DNA of 64,000 bases from Alphaproteobacteria bacterium (lineage in GTDB: Bacteria; Pseudomonadota; Alphaproteobacteria; Rs-D84). The stretch spans positions 81,699-145,698 of the forward strand of contig JAFVUD010000006.1 in NCBI GenBank assembly GCA_017502865.1. Direction: 5' to 3'. The position numbers and the translations under genes were made by a program. The notes under the pieces were generated by a model. The model did no database searches, was not told the origin of the DNA, and was given only the letters and a program-made list of their open reading frames with translations. Shown here piece after piece: positions 46,922-55,701 of this stretch; position 1 is the first letter of the stretch, and each line of letters opens with the position of its first letter.

Positions 46922-48702
46922 TATTGTTGTGTTTTTTTCAGCAGGCTGTGAACCGCCAATGGGAAATCTGGGGCACGGGACAGGTAAGAACCACTGACCA
47001 ATAAATCGGCACCAGCATCCCAGCACATTTGGGCGGTTTTATCATTTATGCCACCATCAACAGATATCAAGAATTTTAATCCATATTTTTTGCGGGTTGC
47101 CGCTAATACAGAAATTTTATGCAGGCATGATGGTTGGAATTCTTGGCCAGCGGCACCGGGTGATACGGTCATTACCATTACTTCGTCAATGTCACGCAAG
47201 ACTTCTTTTAATATAGAAACAGATGATTCTGGGTTCAGGGCGATTCCGGCACGTTTGCCCGCCGCACGAATACCACGCAGGGCGGCCCGAACCCCAGATG
47301 TATTGGTTGAAAGGATTATTGTGTCGGCACCGGCATTTATGGCATCAGCGGCCCAGACGGTGGGACTTTCGGTCATTAAATGAACATGTAAATGTGCGTT
47401 TGTGTGGGCACGTATAAATTTTATTTGGTCAATACTGCCGGCGATGCGGTCTACGTAAAAGCCATCCATAATGTCGACGTGAATCATTGAAATGCCGCCA
47501 GATTTGAACAGGCTGTATGTGTCGGGGCGTTTCATGTTAAAGCACAGGGTGCTGGGTAAAATAGGGATGAATTTTGGTTGACGTGTTCGCTTTTTACGAC
47601 GGAACGGTGATGACAGACGTTCAACCAGACGACTGCGTTTTTCGGCCCATGCCAAGAATTTCTGGCGGTGTGGTGTTTCCATGTTCCAAATGTGGGCGGA
47701 CAGGGCACGAACCGATGCGTCGCTGTGCATGATTTCGGTTGGAATGCCGAATGTGTTTTCAAAGAAATCACGTATGCCGTCCATTTCACTGCCGCCGCCG
47801 GTTAATACAATTTTAGTTGGTTTATATTTAGACAGTGCAGATGATGACTGGGCCTGGATTTTTGCAATCAGGTCAACAACAATTGGTAAAACAATGTCAT
47901 TGATGTCGCCACGTGAAAAACCATATGCTGTGTCAGCCGGGGTAAAGCGGTCCATTTCTTTGGGAATCATGCTGGCTACGCTGCGTTTGATGCGGTCCGC
48001 TTCGTCAGGGGTTATGTTGGTGGCGGATGAAATTGCGTCGTTTATCGTTTTGCCACCGATTGCAATTTTTGTGTGCCATACCGGTCCACGGTCGGTCCAG
48101 ATAGATGCGCCGGTGAATTCAGCCCCCAGGTCAATAAACATTGTTGTTTGTTTGCGGGGACGAAATGCGTAATTCTGGACAAATTGGGGGTCATAGAATG
48201 CGATTGGTTGGATAAAGGCACGGCGTAAAATTGCATAGATTTCATCCAGGTATATGGACTGATAAAATATAGAACCGAATATGGACGTTAATTGTTTATC
48301 AACAGAACCAACCGGTGTTAACATGTCACGTGCGCCAGGGCGACTGTATGCCAATGGAATAATGTGCATACGGTAATATTCGTCGGGTGGGACGATTTGT
48401 GCAATTTGATGCTGAATATCAGATTGGCTGATTTTATGTTCGCCATTCCAAATGGTATTCTTGGCAGATATGTCAAATTTAGAAGGACCAAAATTTCCGG
48501 TGATATACGCACTGTCCAGGTTGACACCCAATTGTTTTTCCAATTCGTCAACCACAGATTTTATTGCAAAAACAGTATCTGTACTGTCGATTGAAAATAC
48601 GGCAGATTTTGCAATTCGGGCAGATTTTACATGGTGTGCAATACCACGGACACCACTGGTGCCAATGTCCAGACACAGAAAAGAAGAGTCGAACATGTTC
48701 AT
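46921..48702 (-). CDS. FtsA-ribulose-phosphate 3-epimerase fusion
   Basis: One uninterrupted 593-codon frame. Residues 1-372 are FtsA, the actin-like anchor of the division ring: phosphate-1 motif LCLDIGTSGVRGI, phosphate-2 MFIDLGAEFTGAS, adenosine motif IVLTGGGSEMDG, and an amphipathic basic helix (about 355-371, AEKRSRLVERLSSPFRRKK) that is FtsA's membrane-targeting element. Residues 377-593 are an epimerase of the pentose phosphate pathway: ILPSTLC, His408, Asp410 and Met412 in MIHVDIMDG, His441 in HLM, MTVSPGAAGQEF, and Asp549 in SVDGGIND. ftsQ lies just upstream; ftsZ is absent. Confidence 0.92.
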   Translation of the reverse strand: MNMFDSSFLCLDIGTSGVRGIAHHVKSARIAKSAVFSIDSTDTVFAIKSVVDELEKQLGVNLDSAYITGNFGPSKFDISAKNTIWNGEHKISQSDIQHQIAQIVPPDEYYRMHIIPLAYSRPGARDMLTPVGSVDKQLTSIFGSIFYQSIYLDEIYAILRRAFIQPIAFYDPQFVQNYAFRPRKQTTMFIDLGAEFTGASIWTDRGPVWHTKIAIGGKTINDAISSATNITPDEADRIKRSVASMIPKEMDRFTPADTAYGFSRGDINDIVLPIVVDLIAKIQAQSSSALSKYKPTKIVLTGGGSEMDGIRDFFENTFGIPTEIMHSDASVRALSAHIWNMETPHRQKFLAWAEKRSRLVERLSSPFRRKKRTRQPKFIPILPSTLCFNMKRPDTYSLFKSGGISMIHVDIMDGFYVDRIAGSIDQIKFIRAHTNAHLHVHLMTESPTVWAADAINAGADTIILSTNTSGVRAALRGIRAAGKRAGIALNPESSVSILKEVLRDIDEVMVMTVSPGAAGQEFQPSCLHKISVLAATRKKYGLKFLISVDGGINDKTAQMCWDAGADLLVSGSYLSRAPDFPLAVHSLLKKTQQ

Positions 48703-48720
48703 CTGTTAATTATGGTCGCA

Positions 48721-49407
48721 TTATTTTACCAATATTCTGGTGTTGTCGCGCATGTCGATAACATCAATGTCTTTGGATAAAATTTTGTGATTTTTATTCA
48801 TGGCAATCAGGCTGCTGATTGCGGAAATTGGGTCTTCTTCGGGTAACATTATTGTGATGCCGGCAGGTGTCGTTATGTTCCAGCGACGATTTTCAATCCA
48901 TGATAAATATTCTATGTCGGCCAGCATTGTGTGGGCAGCCTTGGTAATTTCGGTGATGTCGTTTGGAATTGGTCCAGAAAATACAACCGCCGATGTATCA
49001 CGTTCGGGGGTGGGACGGTTGACAACCGTGCCATCGGCCGACAGTGGGAAATAATATTCGCCATTCCACCACAGGGCAACAGCATGGTGCATTTTTACAT
49101 TTATTTTAAGATTGCCGTTTGGCAGGCGACGTACCGCAGATGATTTTACACCGGGGACGTTCGCAATGCGGTCGTTTAATTCAGCCAAATCAACATCGTA
49201 TGTGTTGCGTACCAGACCGCCCGCCGCCGCACGCAGGGCAGATAAATCAGATTTTTCAGCATCGCTGGTAATTGAAATGTTGTGTACATGTGCGACCGAG
49301 CCATGGCCCATACCGGTCATAATTATACGGGTTGCAAAATAGATGGCCATAATTATGGCAACGGCAAAACACAGCCAAAACCAGATAGAACGCTTCATGC
49401 GGAACAT
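48721..49407 (-). CDS. ftsQ: FtsQ, divisome membrane protein
   Basis: A bitopic protein: short cytoplasmic N-terminus, one membrane helix (about 8-28, IWFWLCFAVAIIMAIYFATR), a POTRA-like domain (VAHVHNISITSDAEKSDLSA) and the FtsQ beta-domain (ELNDRIANVPGVKSSAVRRL ... VALWWNGEYYFPLSADG). FtsQ links early and late division proteins through FtsB/FtsL. It starts 19 bases before ftsA-rpe in the same orientation. No good ribosome binding site precedes either ATG at 49407 or 49398. Confidence 0.88.
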   Translation of the reverse strand: MFRMKRSIWFWLCFAVAIIMAIYFATRIIMTGMGHGSVAHVHNISITSDAEKSDLSALRAAAGGLVRNTYDVDLAELNDRIANVPGVKSSAVRRLPNGNLKINVKMHHAVALWWNGEYYFPLSADGTVVNRPTPERDTSAVVFSGPIPNDITEITKAAHTMLADIEYLSWIENRRWNITTPAGITIMLPEEDPISAISSLIAMNKNHKILSKDIDVIDMRDNTRILVK

Positions 49408-49454
49408 TATATCATATTTTTATAGATTAAAAAAGAGGGAGGCGAAAATATTTA

Positions 49455-49844
49455 TTACATTGCACGCAACAGATAGCCACGTCTGAACATGCAACGGCGA
49501 TATGCACCCACAGATTTTGATGCGGTGTTGCGTGGAACAGACATCAGCGAACGTTGGCCAACGTCACGATATTCGTTTGATTGGAATGTCACCCATAAAC
49601 CGTCCCATTCGGGCATAATTGCACTTTGGTTCGGGGAAATTAATTTGGCAATGCGGGAACGTGGTAAATATGATGGGCGGTCAATCCCCAGGCATGCTTT
49701 GTGGTCACGAACAAATTGTTCTGTGGTGACGGCTTCGTTTTCCCAATTCAAAACGGTGGCGTTATCAATGCTGCCACGGTTGGGGGATGCGCACCCGAAC
49801 AGTACAATTAATGATAAAAATGCGGATAATAATTTTATTCTCAT
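49455..49844 (-). CDS. Putative lipoprotein, 129 aa
   Basis: Lipobox LFGC with Cys18 in LLSAFLSLIVLFGCASPNRG. The mature domain contains EQFVRDHKACLGIDRPSYLP and ends with GAYRRCMFRRGYLLRAM, so three cysteines in total. It resembles small proteobacterial lipoproteins with a repeated C-x(n)-R-x-C-M-x-x-R-G-Y ending, whose function is unknown. It lies upstream of ftsQ on the same strand. Confidence 0.7.
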   Translation of the reverse strand: MRIKLLSAFLSLIVLFGCASPNRGSIDNATVLNWENEAVTTEQFVRDHKACLGIDRPSYLPRSRIAKLISPNQSAIMPEWDGLWVTFQSNEYRDVGQRSLMSVPRNTASKSVGAYRRCMFRRGYLLRAM

Positions 49845-49920
49845 GTTTTATATTATAATTTATTTGCCTTTGGGGGGCAATAGTTTTTATAATAGCAAAA
49901 AAGGGACAAAGGACAGAGAG

Positions 49921-50244
49921 ATGGCATTGACAGTTCAAAACTTTATAAAACTGGCCAATTATTATAACCAGACCGCAAAGACGATGTCGGCGATTTGTGT
50001 GCAAAAGGGCGGTATTGCCATGGAAAACTATGTAGGGCGATTTTATATGGCAGATGTGCTGGAATTTGTTGTGGAATATGGCCATCGTCTGGTAAAATCA
50101 GGTGTAGCAGTACCAGAAGAAATTGTCGCACTGGTTGGGCGGTTCGAACAGCAATACGAACGGGTGCGGGATTTGACAACACCTTCGCAGAAGCCAATTC
50201 ATGAAATGACATTGGCAGAATTTGAAAAGGTTATGAATATTTAG
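49921..50244 (+). CDS. Hypothetical protein, 107 aa
   Basis: Helical cytoplasmic protein (VQNFIKLANYYNQTAKTMSA, VLEFVVEYGHRLVKSGVAVP) without recognised motifs. I chose the ATG at 49921 because AAAGGACAGAGAG precedes it; the frame is open far upstream but only as the antisense of the lipoprotein gene. It precedes the secretin gene by 27 bases, which suggests a pilus-related role such as a pilotin or regulator, but nothing in its sequence shows this. Confidence 0.6.
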   Translation: MALTVQNFIKLANYYNQTAKTMSAICVQKGGIAMENYVGRFYMADVLEFVVEYGHRLVKSGVAVPEEIVALVGRFEQQYERVRDLTTPSQKPIHEMTLAEFEKVMNI

Positions 50245-50270
50245 TGCAAAACAAGGACAAGGAGAAACCT

Positions 50271-51611
50271 ATGAGCATTATCACAAAATACATTAAGTGT
50301 ATGATTGGGTGGACATGTGTGGTGTCCGTGCTGGTGGGGTGCGTGAATAGCAAGCAGGAAGAACCGCAATTTGATAACGTTGTGGTCGAAGATACGTTGG
50401 TGATAAATGAAAATTCTGTGCCGATTTTTCCAAAAATGGCGGCGTTGACCACAGATACTGCACGCAGATTTGCAATTGATTTGCCAAAAAGATGTTCGGT
50501 TGACTGGAATAATCAAAATGTGATGTCGGTTGTACCAGAAGAAAAAATCGAAATAGTTCGTCTGGAAATGGGGGACAAATTACCGGATTTAAAGGTGTCT
50601 GATTACGAGTTTAAGCAACTGACCGTGAAGCAGGCGTTGGACAAGTTGTTGGACGGGACAGATATTGCGGTGGTCGAAGATGAAGATTTGTATGAAAAAA
50701 TTACAGGGACAATTTCATCAGGGGCGTTGAATGAAGCCGTAGAATTGATGTCTAAAATGGGTCGTGTGTATTACAGTTATGATGAAACGCATGGCGAAAT
50801 TCATTTGAAACATCGGGGTAAGTGGCTGATTAAAATGCCAAAGAATGAAAGTATTATCATGGCATTATTAGATGCAATGCGTGGTGCGGATGTAAGAAAT
50901 CTGTTGGTGGACTGGGAAGATAAAACATTGGTGTTCGAAGGTAATTATCAAACAGAACGTGAAGTGGCCAAAATTATCGCAGATATTTCCAGTAAAAAAT
51001 ATATGATTGGTTGGGATGTTGATGTGTATCGTGTTTATCCACGTACAGATAATCCAATTGTTTGGATGAATTTGCTGCCTGCGTTTGGTGAAAGCAATGT
51101 TCATATGTCTGTGCCAGGTGTGGTTGGGCGTGCGCTGGTGGTCAGTTCAGAAATTAATACCAAGACTTTGCAGGAATTCTTGTATCAGCAGGCGAATGTT
51201 GTGCTGATTTCACAGGGGCAATTTGTAATTCCAAATGGTTGGCAATCACGTTTTGATATTGGCCAATGCGGTAAAGAAGAAAGACTGGAAACAGATTTGG
51301 TTATTGGGGCCAAGGGTACATACGGTGATTTTGGTGGCAAGAAAAAGATAGATGCTAAAATTGTTCTGCGTACGGGGGCGGGCGAATTAACATCTTTTAA
51401 TATCCCAAGCAGTGTTGGTGATAACTATGTTATCGTTGGTATTCCAACACATTCGTTTGTGACAACACCTGAAACACTGATTTCACCATATGCGGAATTG
51501 GTTGTGTTTATGTCGCCACGGGTTATTTCAATTGTTGATGCACCAAAGCAGGTGGACATGGATGCACCATTGGTTGGTGATGCATTGCGTGACTTTTTAA
51601 GTGAAGAATAG
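50271..51611 (+). CDS. Secretin, PilN-like outer-membrane channel of a type IVb pilus
   Basis: Lipoprotein signal (lipobox LVGC, Cys24 in CVVSVLVGCVNSK), an N-terminal secretin-like domain (LTVKQALDKLLDGTDIAVVE) and a C-terminal beta-domain ending PYAELVVFMSPRVISIVDAP, the secretin signature. R64 PilN is likewise a lipoprotein secretin. AAGGAGAAACCT precedes ATG 50271. At 446 aa it is shorter than PilN. It is 18 kb from the pilO2-P-ATPase-GspF operon that it probably serves. Confidence 0.8.
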   Translation: MSIITKYIKCMIGWTCVVSVLVGCVNSKQEEPQFDNVVVEDTLVINENSVPIFPKMAALTTDTARRFAIDLPKRCSVDWNNQNVMSVVPEEKIEIVRLEMGDKLPDLKVSDYEFKQLTVKQALDKLLDGTDIAVVEDEDLYEKITGTISSGALNEAVELMSKMGRVYYSYDETHGEIHLKHRGKWLIKMPKNESIIMALLDAMRGADVRNLLVDWEDKTLVFEGNYQTEREVAKIIADISSKKYMIGWDVDVYRVYPRTDNPIVWMNLLPAFGESNVHMSVPGVVGRALVVSSEINTKTLQEFLYQQANVVLISQGQFVIPNGWQSRFDIGQCGKEERLETDLVIGAKGTYGDFGGKKKIDAKIVLRTGAGELTSFNIPSSVGDNYVIVGIPTHSFVTTPETLISPYAELVVFMSPRVISIVDAPKQVDMDAPLVGDALRDFLSEE

Positions 51612-51621
51612 GGGCACGGGT

Positions 51622-52875
51622 ATGTTTTCAAAACTGGAACGAAAAATTGCATTTAGATATCTGGGGGCCAAGAAACGTGGTTTTGGTTCGGTGATTTCGT
51701 GGGTGTCGTTGATTGGGATTATGTTGGGTGTGGCGACACTGATTGTGGTTATGTCGGTTATGGGTGGGTTCCATGATACTTTGTTGGGACGCATTGTTGG
51801 TATGAATGGTCATGTGGTTGTCTATCACCAAGATGGGGCAATTGGGGACTTTGATTTCTTAATCGATAAAATGAAGCAGAACAAGGTTGTTGCCCAGAAT
51901 GTGACCGGTATTGTTCCAATTGCCGAAGGCCAGGTTATGGCAACCGCCGGTGGCAACAATACAGGTGCGATGATACGTGGTATTCGCATGGCGGATTTAG
52001 CAGCCAAGGCCCAGACCGGGACCAAGGTTTATGGTAAAAAACTGACCGATGTAAAAGATGGTGAATTGGTTGGTGGGGCGGCTTTGACACGTGCGTTGCG
52101 TGTGGGTATGGGTGATAATATTTCATTGGTGTCTGCGAATGCGGCGACGCCGACACCATTTGGGTCTATGCCACGGATTATGTCGTATCCGGTGGTTTCT
52201 TCGTTCTTTATGGGAATGTATGAATATGATTCAGGATATATATTTATGCCGTTGGAAACAGCCCAAAAGTATTTGAATATCGGTCAATCGGTTACACATA
52301 TTGATTTGTTCTTGAAAGATCCTGAAAATACAACGGCGGTTCAGGAATCGTTGCAACGGTTATTGCCAGATGGATTTGTTGTGCGTGATTGGCGTGAACT
52401 AAATCGTGGGTTTGTTGGTGCGTTACAGGTGGAATCAAATGTTATGTTCTTGATTTTAATGCTGATTGTGATTGTGGCGGCGTTTAATATTGTGTCATCG
52501 TTGGTTATGCTGGTTAAAGACAAAAACAAAGATATTGCGGTGCTGCGTACATTTGGGGTGTCACGGAAATCTATGATGAAAATATTTATTTTGTCGGGCA
52601 CATCGATTGGTGTGATTGGGACGTTCTTTGGTACGATATTTGGTGTGCTGGTTGCAATTTATATTGAACCAATTCGTCAGTTCTTTCAATGGTTAACAGG
52701 ACGTGATTTGTTCCCAGCGGAATTGTATTATTTGTCTGAATTGCCATCGAAATTAGAATTTGCCAGTGTTGTGGGTATTGCGGTTTTGGCAATCGGTTTG
52801 GCATTTTTGGCAACACTGTACCCAGCGTGGAAGGCAGCAAACACAGATCCAGTAGAGGTTTTGAGAAATGAATAA
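51622..52875 (+). CDS. lolC: LolC/LolE-family lipoprotein-releasing permease
   Basis: Inner-membrane part of the ABC machine that releases lipoproteins to LolA. The 417-residue protein has four membrane helices (about 20-45, 275-300, 320-345, 375-400) around a large periplasmic domain. Signatures: FSKLERKIAFRYLGAKKR at the N-terminus, VVAAFNIVSSLVMLVKDK, DIAVLRTFGVSRKSMMKIF and TLYPAWKAANTDPVEVLR. Only one LolC/E gene is present, as in many alphaproteobacteria. The start is ATG 51622 with AGGGGCACGG upstream. Confidence 0.93.
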   Translation: MFSKLERKIAFRYLGAKKRGFGSVISWVSLIGIMLGVATLIVVMSVMGGFHDTLLGRIVGMNGHVVVYHQDGAIGDFDFLIDKMKQNKVVAQNVTGIVPIAEGQVMATAGGNNTGAMIRGIRMADLAAKAQTGTKVYGKKLTDVKDGELVGGAALTRALRVGMGDNISLVSANAATPTPFGSMPRIMSYPVVSSFFMGMYEYDSGYIFMPLETAQKYLNIGQSVTHIDLFLKDPENTTAVQESLQRLLPDGFVVRDWRELNRGFVGALQVESNVMFLILMLIVIVAAFNIVSSLVMLVKDKNKDIAVLRTFGVSRKSMMKIFILSGTSIGVIGTFFGTIFGVLVAIYIEPIRQFFQWLTGRDLFPAELYYLSELPSKLEFASVVGIAVLAIGLAFLATLYPAWKAANTDPVEVLRNE

Positions 52876-53602
52876 AAAACAGAATTTTGAAGATGCATCA
52901 GCCGAAATGCTGTTTCGTCAGTTTATTCGTGGATGGGCTGCGATAGAGTATAAGTGTAATCCGCCGTCTGCACTTCGTGTGGAACAGACATATGCAAAAT
53001 ATGGTATTAAATTACCATTTAAAATTCATTATGAATACAAGGTTCCAGCAGAATTTGAATCGCAGTATGGATTTTTATTTTGGGTCAAGATGATATTTTG
53101 TAAACAGGAATCATTTGAAGAGATTTGGACACAGATTCAAAATGTCGATGTTGATAAAGCACCAGCGGGGGTCAACAGAGATGTTGTTTTGTATTATAGG
53201 ACATTTTCAAAAGAACAGTTTGCTATGATTTATGCGTGTACGCTAAAAATGATAGAGGCTTGGCCGGTGGATAAAATGATAGCCGAAATTAAACGTCTGA
53301 ACCCAGAATTGGCAAGCATTAAAACAGATGGTAAGAATAGCAACGTAATGGGTATTGTAAAATCCAGCGGGGTGCTGTTGGATTTTTTTAATGGTGTTGC
53401 CTATGGTTTTGCCCCAGAAGATATAGATTATTGTTTGAATGCGCCCAGGGAAGAATTTTTGGCGTATAAAGAAAAAACTGATAGGTTGAATTTGGCTCAT
53501 GGTCATATACCGGCACCGTCAAGGCTTGATGCGTTGCTTGTGGCAGAAGCAGAAGTGAAAAAAATAATAGCGCAGCGGGCCCAAGAAAAAGGACTGGAAT
53601 AA
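52868..53602 (+). CDS. Hypothetical protein between lolC and lolD
   Basis: A 244-residue cytoplasmic, helical protein (FRQFIRGWAAIEYKCNPPSA, YALTLKM-type stretches) with a C-terminal coiled region (AEAEVKKIIAQRAQEKGLE). No family is recognised. It overlaps lolC by 8 bases and touches lolD, so it is an integral operon member inserted between a permease and its ATPase, which normally sit together. A role in lipoprotein release is possible but unproven. Confidence 0.7.
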   Translation: MNKKQNFEDASAEMLFRQFIRGWAAIEYKCNPPSALRVEQTYAKYGIKLPFKIHYEYKVPAEFESQYGFLFWVKMIFCKQESFEEIWTQIQNVDVDKAPAGVNRDVVLYYRTFSKEQFAMIYACTLKMIEAWPVDKMIAEIKRLNPELASIKTDGKNSNVMGIVKSSGVLLDFFNGVAYGFAPEDIDYCLNAPREEFLAYKEKTDRLNLAHGHIPAPSRLDALLVAEAEVKKIIAQRAQEKGLE

Positions 53603-54313
53603 ATGGCGAATATATTAAACTCTTTATCAAAAGTTAGTGCAGGCGACGTGGTTATGTCGGTGCGTGATATTAAAAAGACCTTTATCGAAGGGGGGCAGCC
53701 ATTACATATTCTGCGGGGTGGGGGCTTTGATTTAAGACGTGGAGAAATTGTGGCGATGGTTGGACCATCGGGGTCTGGTAAATCAACACTGTTGCAGTGT
53801 GTTGGGTTGCTGGATAAGCCGACCAGTGGCAGTATTTTAATTGGTGGGGCGTCTGTCCAGAAAATGGATGAAGATATGCGTACGCAAATTCGCCGGAAAA
53901 AGATAGGGTTCGTTTATCAACGGCATAATTTGTTGTCTGATTTTACGGCGGTGGAAAATGTTATGTTGCCGCTGTTGGCAAATGGTGTTGCCGAAGATAT
54001 GGCCTATGCACGTGCAATGAAATTGTTAAAGGCTGCAAATGTTGCACATCGTGCGACACATGTGCCAGGTGAAATGAGTGGTGGTGAACAGCAACGCACG
54101 GCGGTGGCACGTGCATTGGCAAACAATCCAGATATTTTGTTGGCGGACGAACCAACCGGCAGTTTGGACCCAAACCATGCAACAGTTGTGTTTGATTTGT
54201 TGCTGGATTTGGTGCGTAAGAATAAAATGGCAATGTTGTTTGTGACGCATGATATGGGATTGGCCCAGCGTGCAGACAGAATAATTACAATTAAAAACGG
54301 GATTGTGGAATAA
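53603..54313 (+). CDS. lolD: LolD, lipoprotein-releasing ATPase
   Basis: ABC ATPase (236 aa) that works with LolC. Walker A GPSGSGKSTLL, Q-loop YQRHNLL, the LolD/MacB-type signature MSGGEQQRTAVARAL, Walker B DILLADEPTGSLD and switch His in FVTHDMGLA. It begins at the base after the preceding stop. Confidence 0.95.
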   Translation: MANILNSLSKVSAGDVVMSVRDIKKTFIEGGQPLHILRGGGFDLRRGEIVAMVGPSGSGKSTLLQCVGLLDKPTSGSILIGGASVQKMDEDMRTQIRRKKIGFVYQRHNLLSDFTAVENVMLPLLANGVAEDMAYARAMKLLKAANVAHRATHVPGEMSGGEQQRTAVARALANNPDILLADEPTGSLDPNHATVVFDLLLDLVRKNKMAMLFVTHDMGLAQRADRIITIKNGIVE

Positions 54314-54336
54314 TTATAAAAAAAAGGAGAGAGTAT

Positions 54337-54894
54337 ATGAAAAAGATTCAACAGAAATCTGCAAAGCAAACATACACAGTTGTTCACAGCCCAAAACAGA
54401 GATTGTTGGGTATATTGGGTTTTGTGGCGTTATTTGTGTGCGGTGTTATGGTTGGTTGGGGTGTCAACAGTGGTCGTGCACCAGAACATGTGAAATCTGC
54501 CCAGGCGGCGGAAGTGGCCCAGCCAGCGGCTGTTCCAGAACAGATGGAACCAACGTGTGCAGTTATAGAAGAAGTGTTAACGGAACAATTACCAGTGGCA
54601 GATGCCGATGCAGATAATCGTATTATGCGTGCCAAGATTTTTGCAAATCTGTCAGAACGTGGTTGTGCAGAAAATTCCCAGAAATATGTCGCAATGGCTA
54701 AGCAAGAACTGGAAATAGCACGTGCACTGGAAGATGATGAATTTGACCAGGGCGAAACAATAGAAGTTGTCGAAACATACAAAAGATTAAATATGCAGGC
54801 AGCAGCCGAAGAAATTTTTGAAACGGCTAAAAAACTGACGAATCCTGCAATTGACTTTATATTGGAAGTCGAAAAAATCATAAACGAAAAGTAA
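54337..54894 (+). CDS. Membrane-anchored hypothetical protein, 185 aa
   Basis: Basic N-terminus, one membrane helix (about 24-44, LLGILGFVALFVCGVMVGWG), an Ala/Pro/Glu-rich linker and a helical periplasmic domain (IMRAKIFANLSERGCAENSQ, AKQELEIARALEDDE). Two cysteines (in PTCAVIEE and RGCAEN) could form a disulphide. AAAAAGGAGAGAGTAT precedes the ATG. It lies in the lol operon, but no family is recognised. Confidence 0.65.
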   Translation: MKKIQQKSAKQTYTVVHSPKQRLLGILGFVALFVCGVMVGWGVNSGRAPEHVKSAQAAEVAQPAAVPEQMEPTCAVIEEVLTEQLPVADADADNRIMRAKIFANLSERGCAENSQKYVAMAKQELEIARALEDDEFDQGETIEVVETYKRLNMQAAAEEIFETAKKLTNPAIDFILEVEKIINEK

Positions 54895-54907
54895 AAGGAA
54901 CGTGCGC

Positions 54908-55624
54908 ATGAAAAGCATTTATAAAATAGCAATTGCGTCCCTGGTGGCGGGGTTTGCCGTTGCTGCATTTGCCCAGGAAGTTGATGCAACATCAGCCGAT
55001 GCAGAAGAGGTTGTGGTCGAAGAAGTGGCCGAAGAAACAGTGGCCGATGCATCTGTGGCGGACAGGGTGGATTGTGAAGAAATCAAAGTCAAAATTGCAG
55101 AATTGTCGGCAATAGAAGAACCGGATGAAGCGACCGTAGCGGAATTGACAGAGTTAAAAGCACAACAAAGAAAATCATGTATGCGCCGGGCAGGGGTACG
55201 TGCGGCACGGTCTGCAACACGTGGCCGTGGTGCACCAATTAAAAATCCAACCCTGGCACCAACTAATGTCGTGGCGGATACGGTGGCTGTATCAGAAACA
55301 CCAGCCGACACAGAACCCAAGACATGTGATGTGCCCGATGAAAATGGCTGCTGTCCGGGTGAAAAGTTTGTTGATATGGGGGAATTGGGATTTAATTGTT
55401 GTCCAGAATCCGGTGGTGATTGTTTCCCGCCAATAAAGACAGCCCCAACCCCAGAAGATGTTGCCAAGAATATCGAGGCCGGTCTGTGTGCCGATGGCAG
55501 TAAACCAAACCAGTTTGGATGCTGTGGCGAAGAAGTGTTCAAGGATTTGGGTAATACAGTTTTCGCATGTTGCCCCAAAGGATGGGAGAAGGCCGAGGAT
55601 TGTTTCCCACCAATAAAAAAATAA
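54908..55624 (+). CDS. Exported protein with two Cys-rich modules
   Basis: Signal peptide (MKSIYKIAIASLVAGFAVAA FAQ, split here for length), an acidic Ala/Glu/Val-rich region (25-55), a helical stretch (55-95) and a Pro/Thr linker. The C-terminal part has two copies of a module of 38 and 44 residues, 140-177 and 194-237, each with C-x(n)-GCC, F-x-D-x-G, CCP and the ending DCFPPIK. That makes five or six cysteines per copy, presumably disulphide-bonded. AAGGAACGTGCGC precedes the ATG. The module is unfamiliar to me. Confidence 0.75.
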   Translation: MKSIYKIAIASLVAGFAVAAFAQEVDATSADAEEVVVEEVAEETVADASVADRVDCEEIKVKIAELSAIEEPDEATVAELTELKAQQRKSCMRRAGVRAARSATRGRGAPIKNPTLAPTNVVADTVAVSETPADTEPKTCDVPDENGCCPGEKFVDMGELGFNCCPESGGDCFPPIKTAPTPEDVAKNIEAGLCADGSKPNQFGCCGEEVFKDLGNTVFACCPKGWEKAEDCFPPIKK

Positions 55625-55641
55625 ATTATAATAATTCATCT

Positions 55642-55701
55642 GTGGGCTGTCCCGACAACTCATGTAGCGGTTTGTACACTACGTTGTCGGGACCGTTCCA
55701 C
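55642..55701 (+). repeat. Variable-stem/constant-loop hairpin, copy B
   Basis: Stem CCCGACAAC (55651-55659) with GTTGTCGGG (55683-55691); GTGG/CCAC outer pairs lengthen it. Loop TCATGTAGCGGTTTGTACAC plus TAC matches copies A and C. It lies just after the Cys-rich gene. Confidence 0.8.

Noticed and set aside
46921-47570. ftsA and rpe as two separate genes
   Set aside because: There is no stop between the FtsA helix and the Rpe domain and no internal ATG with a ribosome binding site at the junction.
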